In this document: positions 60,616 through 64,000 of the stretch, in pieces
How the letters are laid out: each line of letters opens with the position of its first letter
Position numbering within the stretch: the stretch's first letter is position 1
From: Heliomarina sp018223035
Lineage (GTDB): Bacteria > Pseudomonadota > Alphaproteobacteria > Rhodobacterales > Rhodobacteraceae
Length of the DNA: 64,000 bases
Reading direction: 5' to 3'
Assembly: GCA_018223035.1 (NCBI GenBank)
Contig: JAAEZD010000004.1
Coordinates: 62,001 to 126,000 of the forward strand
Notes under the pieces: generated by a model
Seen by the model: only the letters and a program-made list of their open reading frames with translations
Told to the model about the DNA's origin: nothing
Database searches by the model: none
Translations under genes and position numbers: made by a program

Positions 60616-61608
60616 ATGGATATCAAAGAGCTGGGCGCAAAGATCCTTACGGGCGACCGGCGCGCGCTGGCGCGGGCAATCACGCTGGTGGAAAGCCGCC
60701 GCGACGATCATCGCGCCGCCGCCGGAGAGCTGCTGGATGAATTGGCAGGGTCAGGGCGCGAGGCGCTGCGGATCGGTCTTTCCGGCACGCCGGGAGTGGG
60801 CAAATCCACCTTTATCGAAAGTTTCGGCATAATGCTGACCGGGCAGGGGCTGCGCGTTGCGGTGCTGGCTGTCGATCCGTCGAGCGCGCGCTCGGGTGGA
60901 TCGATCCTTGGCGACAAGACCCGGATGGACCGTCTGTCGCGCGATCCCAACGCCTTTATCCGGCCCTCGCCGAGCCAGACGCATCTGGGCGGGGTGGCGC
61001 GCCGCTCACGCGAGGCGGTGGCCCTGTGCGAGGCGGCGGGGTTCGACGTGGTGTTGATTGAAACCGTGGGTGTTGGTCAGTCGGAAACCGTGGTCGCGGA
61101 AATGTCCGACCTGTTCGTGCTCTTGCTGGCCCCGGCGGGTGGCGATGAATTGCAGGGGGTCAAGCGCGGCATCATGGAGATGGCCGACCTGATCCTTGTG
61201 AACAAGGCCGATGGCGATCTGAAAGCCACCGCCACGCGCACCTGTAGCGATTACGCGGGCGCGCTGCGGCTCTTGCGCAAACGCCCGCAGGATCCCGAGG
61301 GTTTTCCGAAGGCGCTGATGGTTTCGGCGGTCGAGGAAAGCGGTCTGGACAAGGCATGGGAAGAAATGCGCGCGCTCACCGACTGGCGGCGCGAGAACGG
61401 TCACTGGCAGGGACGGCGGGCGGCGCAGGCGCAGTACTGGTTCCGGCAGGAGGTGCAGCAGGCGCTGATGTCGCAGCTTGAAACCCCGGCCATGCGCGCG
61501 CTGATGGAAGAGCTTGGCGACAAGGTGGCCGACGGCGATATGGCCCCGGTCATGGCGGCGCGCGAAATCCTTGGCAGGCTGGGTGAAACGCCTGCCGAGC
61601 CGGACTAG
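60616..61608 (+). CDS. meaB: Methylmalonyl-CoA mutase-associated GTPase MeaB
   Basis: A 330-residue G3E-family GTPase that guards delivery of adenosylcobalamin to methylmalonyl-CoA mutase. The P-loop is GTPGVGKST at about 57-65, with VAVLAVDPSSARSGGSILGD and LIETVGVGQSE as switch regions, and the NKADGD specificity motif. The ATG at 60616 follows GGGACGCAGG. The mutase gene is not in this window. It diverges from hrpB. Confidence 0.94.
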   Translation: MDIKELGAKILTGDRRALARAITLVESRRDDHRAAAGELLDELAGSGREALRIGLSGTPGVGKSTFIESFGIMLTGQGLRVAVLAVDPSSARSGGSILGDKTRMDRLSRDPNAFIRPSPSQTHLGGVARRSREAVALCEAAGFDVVLIETVGVGQSETVVAEMSDLFVLLLAPAGGDELQGVKRGIMEMADLILVNKADGDLKATATRTCSDYAGALRLLRKRPQDPEGFPKALMVSAVEESGLDKAWEEMRALTDWRRENGHWQGRRAAQAQYWFRQEVQQALMSQLETPAMRALMEELGDKVADGDMAPVMAAREILGRLGETPAEPD

Positions 61609-61640
61609 GGCGGATTTGCCGGGAAAGCCGGTCTTCGCCC

Positions 61641-61668
61641 TTGACGCTTGCTGCGATTCCCCCTAAAC
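61641..61668 (+). promoter_or_regulatory. Putative promoter of rpmB
   Basis: TTGACG at 61641-61646, then a 16-17 base spacer and CTAAACG at about 61663-61669. It is a reasonable sigma-70 match, positioned about 95-120 bases before the L28 gene. Confidence 0.5.
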
Positions 61669-61762
61669 GCAGCAAACGAATTCAGGGCGCGGCGATTTGC
61701 GGCGTCCTTATGTTTTGACCGGGCCACCTGACGCGCCCGATGACGAACCAGAGGATGATCTC

Positions 61763-62050
61763 ATGTCGCGCGTTTGCGAATTGACCGGAAAAGGCCCGAT
61801 GTCTGGCAACAATGTCAGCCACGCCAACAACAAAACCCGTCGGCGTTTCCTGCCGAACCTGAACGATGTTACCCTGCAGTCCGAAACGCTCGGTCGCGGC
61901 ATCAAGATGCGCATCTCCGCATCTGCGCTGCGCAGCGTTGACCACCGCGGTGGGCTCGACAAGTTCCTTGCAAAAGCCAAGGACACTGAACTGTCGACCC
62001 GCGTTCTGAAGATCAAGAAAGAGATCGCCAAAGCTTCCGCTTCGGCCTGA
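61763..62050 (+). CDS. rpmB: 50S ribosomal protein L28
   Basis: A 95-residue ribosomal protein: MSRVCELTGKGPMSGNNVSH, NKTRRRFLPNLNDVTLQSE, and LRSVDHRGGLDKFLAKAKD. Length is that of alphaproteobacterial L28, longer than the 78 residues of E. coli. No zinc-ribbon cysteine pairs are present except the single Cys5. It is transcribed alone, with its own promoter and terminator. Confidence 0.98.
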   Translation: MSRVCELTGKGPMSGNNVSHANNKTRRRFLPNLNDVTLQSETLGRGIKMRISASALRSVDHRGGLDKFLAKAKDTELSTRVLKIKKEIAKASASA

Positions 62051-62076
62051 TCCGTTTCTGACGATCACGAAATGCA

Positions 62077-62101
62077 AAGCTCCGCTTCGGCGGGGCTTTT
62101 T
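62077..62101 (+). terminator. Intrinsic terminator after rpmB
   Basis: AAGCTCCGC (62077-62085), loop TTCG, GCGGGGCTT (62090-62098), then further T residues to 62101. A nine-pair stem (one G-U) with a stable UUCG tetraloop. Confidence 0.93.
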
Positions 62102-62146
62102 GCGCTTGTCGCGCCTGTTGGAATACAACGTAACGAGGAGAGAACC

Positions 62147-62584
62147 ATGTCGGGCAAAACGATCCTGCTGGGGGGCGTCATGGCGGCGCTGGCGTCTGTC
62201 GCGATGGCCGGAGAGAGCATCGAGGTACGCGACGGTTACCTGATCACATCGCGCCCGAACGCGCCCACGGCGGCGGCCTTCATGGAGCTTGCGAACAGGG
62301 GCGATCAGGATGACCGGCTGGTTTCGGCCGCGAGCGAGGCCGCCTCGATGGTGGCGCTGCATACGCATGAGGTCGACGACAACGGCGTGGCCCGGATGGG
62401 AGAGATCCAGGGCGGTCTGCCGCTTGTCGCCGGGTCGACGCACGCACTGGAACGGGGCGGCGACCATATCATGCTGATGGGATTGACGCGCCCGCTGAAT
62501 GATGGCGACACGGTGCCTGTCACGCTGACCTTTGAGCGGGCAGGCGAGATCACCATCGACCTGCCGGTCAATCCGGCCCGTTAA
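62147..62584 (+). CDS. PCu(A)C family periplasmic copper chaperone
   Basis: A 145-residue protein with a signal peptide (MSGKTILLGGVMAALASVAMA). The copper ligands follow the PCu(A)C pattern: the HTH region in MVALHTHEVDDNGVARMGEI, with a methionine downstream, and a later H-x-M in GDHIMLMGLTRPLNDGD. Such proteins deliver Cu(I) to cytochrome c oxidase assembly. The ATG at 62147 follows AACGAGGAGAGAACC. It converges on cobB with a 4-base overlap of stops. Confidence 0.92.
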   Translation: MSGKTILLGGVMAALASVAMAGESIEVRDGYLITSRPNAPTAAAFMELANRGDQDDRLVSAASEAASMVALHTHEVDDNGVARMGEIQGGLPLVAGSTHALERGGDHIMLMGLTRPLNDGDTVPVTLTFERAGEITIDLPVNPAR

Positions 62585-63291
62585 GACCCCAATAGCTCGC
62601 TGACCCAGGCCGGGACGGTCTGTCCCGCCGGGCCCGGGCGGGTTTCCACGAAATCGGATACGACGGCGGACGGGTCGAGGTTCAGCTCGATCGTGTGAGC
62701 GCCCGCAGCGGCGGCCTCCTGCACAAAGGCGGCGGCGGGGTAGACCTGACCCGATGTGCCGATGGCGGCGAAGAGGTCCGCCTCGGCGAGATGAGCAAAG
62801 ATCTCCTCCATGTGATAGGGCATTTCGCCGAACCAGACGACATCGGGCCGTGCGGTCGGGTTTGTGCATTGAGGGCAGGGCTCTCCGACCGCCATGCTCT
62901 CGGGGGCGGTCCACCGATGACCACAAGTGGCGCAGAGCGCCCCGGCGAGTTCACCGTGCATGTGAATGACTGATTCAGATCCGCCCGCTTCGTGCAGCGC
63001 ATCGACATTCTGGGTGACGATCACCACCTCGCCCGGCCATTCCTGCTGCAACCGGGCCAGCGCTTGATGGGCGGGGTTGGGCGCGGCTTTTGCGGCGGCC
63101 TGACGGCGCTGGTTGTAAAACTCCTGAACCAGCGCGGGGTTGCGGGCAAAGCCTTCGGGCGTGGCGACATCCTCGATCCGGTGCTGCGACCAAAGCCCGC
63201 CCTCGTCCCGGAACGTGCCCATGCCGCTTTCTGCGGATATGCCCGCCCCGGTCAGGATAACGATCTTTTCGGGCCTTCTCTGGCTGGTCAT
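62581..63291 (-). CDS. cobB: NAD-dependent protein deacylase of the sirtuin family
   Basis: A 236-residue class III sirtuin. NAD-binding motifs are VILTGAGISAESGMGTFRD and TQNVDALHEAGG, and the catalytic histidine is in HMHGELAGALC. Two zinc-binding cysteine pairs (CATC and CPQC) are present. The FYNQRR motif matches the Y-x-x-R pair of class III enzymes that act on succinyl- and malonyl-lysine as well as acetyl-lysine. The ATG at 63291 is preferred; an upstream open frame to 63696 covers the phosphatase gene. Confidence 0.95.
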   Translation of the reverse strand: MTSQRRPEKIVILTGAGISAESGMGTFRDEGGLWSQHRIEDVATPEGFARNPALVQEFYNQRRQAAAKAAPNPAHQALARLQQEWPGEVVIVTQNVDALHEAGGSESVIHMHGELAGALCATCGHRWTAPESMAVGEPCPQCTNPTARPDVVWFGEMPYHMEEIFAHLAEADLFAAIGTSGQVYPAAAFVQEAAAAGAHTIELNLDPSAVVSDFVETRPGPAGQTVPAWVSELLGS

Positions 63292-63346
63292 GGCAGGCGC
63301 TTTCCCTTTAGTCTCTTGCCCGGACCCTAACCAAGAGCGATGCCCG

Positions 63347-63834
63347 ATGCCCAGAAGAATTCTCTTTGTGTGTCTTGGCAATATCTGCCGTTCTCCCGCC
63401 GCCGAAGGGGTGATGCGGGTGCGTCTGCCGGGGTATGAATACGACAGCCGGGCACCTCGGGCTGGCATGTCGGAGAGCCGCCTTATCCGCCGATGCGCCT
63501 GGCCGCCGCGGCGCGCGGCTATCCTATCGACGATCTCAGGGCGCGGCAATTTTCGCCCGGTGATTTCGACGCGTTCGACCTGATCGTGACGATGGATGAC
63601 GACAATCTTGCAGCGGTCGAGGCGATGCGTCCGCAAGGGTCGGACACGCGGGTTCTGCGCTGCGTCGATTTCCTGACCGACCCGGTGAGCGATCACCTGC
63701 CCGATCCGTATTACACCGGCGATTTCGAAACTGTTCTGGATATGCTGGAAGAGGCCGCAGGCGGTCTGGAACTGGCGATGAAGCAGGCAGAAACGGGCGG
63801 AGTATTAAGCAAAACCAAATCTGGGCGGTCCTGA
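63347..63834 (+). pseudogene. Low-molecular-weight phosphotyrosine phosphatase, frameshifted
   Basis: The 5' part from ATG 63347 encodes ILFVCLGNICRSPAAEG, with the CX5R active site (Cys9 and Arg15). The frame then continues as non-family sequence. The family sequence resumes in the next frame (MRLAAAARGYPIDDLRARQF, then VTMDDDN, DPYYTG and the C-terminal tail to 63834). The break is just after GAC AGC at 63443-63448: adding one base gives DSAGTSGWHVGEPPYPP, which matches the family. Either a recent inactivating deletion or a sequencing error in this draft assembly. If intact it would be about 162 residues long. Confidence 0.88.
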
Positions 63835-63883
63835 TCCGGAATCTCACATCTTGGCCATTGTCTTGCCGTGATCGCGTGCGTTG

Positions 63884-63991
63884 ATGGATGAAACACAGCC
63901 TTTGACGTGGTTTCATGCGATCAGCGACATGCATATCCAGACCGACATCGCGGCGGGTTTCAGCCCGCTCGCAAGGGTCAGGAATCGATGA
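63884..63991 (+). CDS. Short possible ORF, uncertain
   Basis: A 35-codon frame (MDETQPLTWFHAISDMHI...) follows the phosphatase by 49 bases. It has no clear ribosome site and its stop overlaps an ATG at 63988 by 4 bases. I cannot tell whether it is real. It could be a short leader peptide for the next gene. Confidence 0.25.
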   Translation: MDETQPLTWFHAISDMHIQTDIAAGFSPLARVRNR

Positions 63992-64000
63992 CGCTGAAAC
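63988..64000 (+). CDS. Possible start of the next gene (off window)
   Basis: ATGACGCTGAAAC at the right edge overlaps the end of the 35-codon frame. Only 4 codons are visible, so no product can be suggested. Confidence 0.3.

Noticed and set aside
1..64000. Searches by eye for tRNA or rRNA genes, CRISPR arrays, insertion sequences, transposases and attachment sites
   Set aside because: No cloverleaf ending in CCA, no regularly spaced repeats and no transposase or integrase other than the housekeeping XerC were seen. The only short phased repeat is CTGTACA x3, too short for CRISPR.

Overview
The window is a contiguous, GC-rich stretch of an alphaproteobacterial chromosome, very probably from the Roseobacter/Rhodobacteraceae group. 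The evidence is the combination of a fused NuoE-NuoF protein, phosphatidylcholine synthase, a SAM-II riboswitch in front of metZ, FolE2, DUF484-xerC, a DUF1127 micro-protein, the ruvCAB-ybgC-tolQRAB-pal-cpoB-tilS-ftsH run and fhs-folD. Genus and species cannot be fixed from the sequence alone. I see no rRNA, tRNA, CRISPR array, insertion sequence, prophage or plasmid gene. The sequence contains one run of 10 N at 28736-28745, so it is a draft assembly.

Layout. 0-2.1 kb: the end of a capsule-export operon on the minus strand (kpsT, then a kpsE-like gene running off the left edge). 2.4-9.9 kb: uracil-DNA glycosylase, SseB-like, YjbR-like and YHS genes, purD, a PfpI-family gene, xseA and an AlkB-type hydroxylase whose end overlaps a small secreted protein. 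10-16 kb: NuoE-NuoF fusion, ftsY with a proline/aspartate repeat tail, MgtC-like protein, EamA transporter, YciB-type septation protein and a GST. 16-24 kb: alpha/beta hydrolase, SAM-II riboswitch plus terminator in front of metZ, folE2, GFA protein, trkH, ogt, an unknown gene and pcs. 24-34 kb: xerC and DUF484, an APC-like membrane protein, fructose-6-phosphate aldolase, priA (interrupted by the N run), MFS, MATE and prmA. 34-35 kb: a small membrane protein and a DUF1127 gene that converge on a shared terminator, with a striking three-copy CTGTACA array between them. 35-47 kb: one long co-directional housekeeping run, ruvC-ruvA-ruvB-unknown-ybgC-tolQ-tolR-tolA-tolB-pal-cpoB-tilS-ftsH, closed by a strong terminator. 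47-52 kb: secreted IalB-like protein, methyltransferase, MOSC protein, fhs and folD. 52-58 kb: PaaI thioesterase, then pdeM and its partner Lhr-like helicase, then a divergent marR/MFS efflux pair. 58-64 kb: hrpB, meaB, rpmB, PCu(A)C copper chaperone, cobB sirtuin and a frameshifted low-molecular-weight phosphotyrosine phosphatase.

Functional themes. DNA repair and recombination is heavily represented (UDG, xseA, ogt, xerC, priA, ruvCAB, pdeM plus helicase). Cell-envelope maintenance (capsule export, Tol-Pal, FtsH, phosphatidylcholine) and one-carbon/methionine/folate metabolism (fhs, folD, folE2, metZ with a SAM sensor, purD) are also prominent.

Most of the window is ordinary housekeeping sequence and I do not see a convincing new multi-gene system. 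The points most worth a second look are: the 11-bp-phased CTGTACA array beside the DUF1127 gene; competing hairpins in front of the methyltransferase gene and in the fhs leader; a three-way-junction terminator linked to a dispersed CTCCGGCGG...AAAGAAG repeat; the orphan NuoE-NuoF fusion; the split ligase-associated repair cluster; and two assembly-sensitive genes (priA with its P-loop missing in the gap, and the frameshifted phosphatase).
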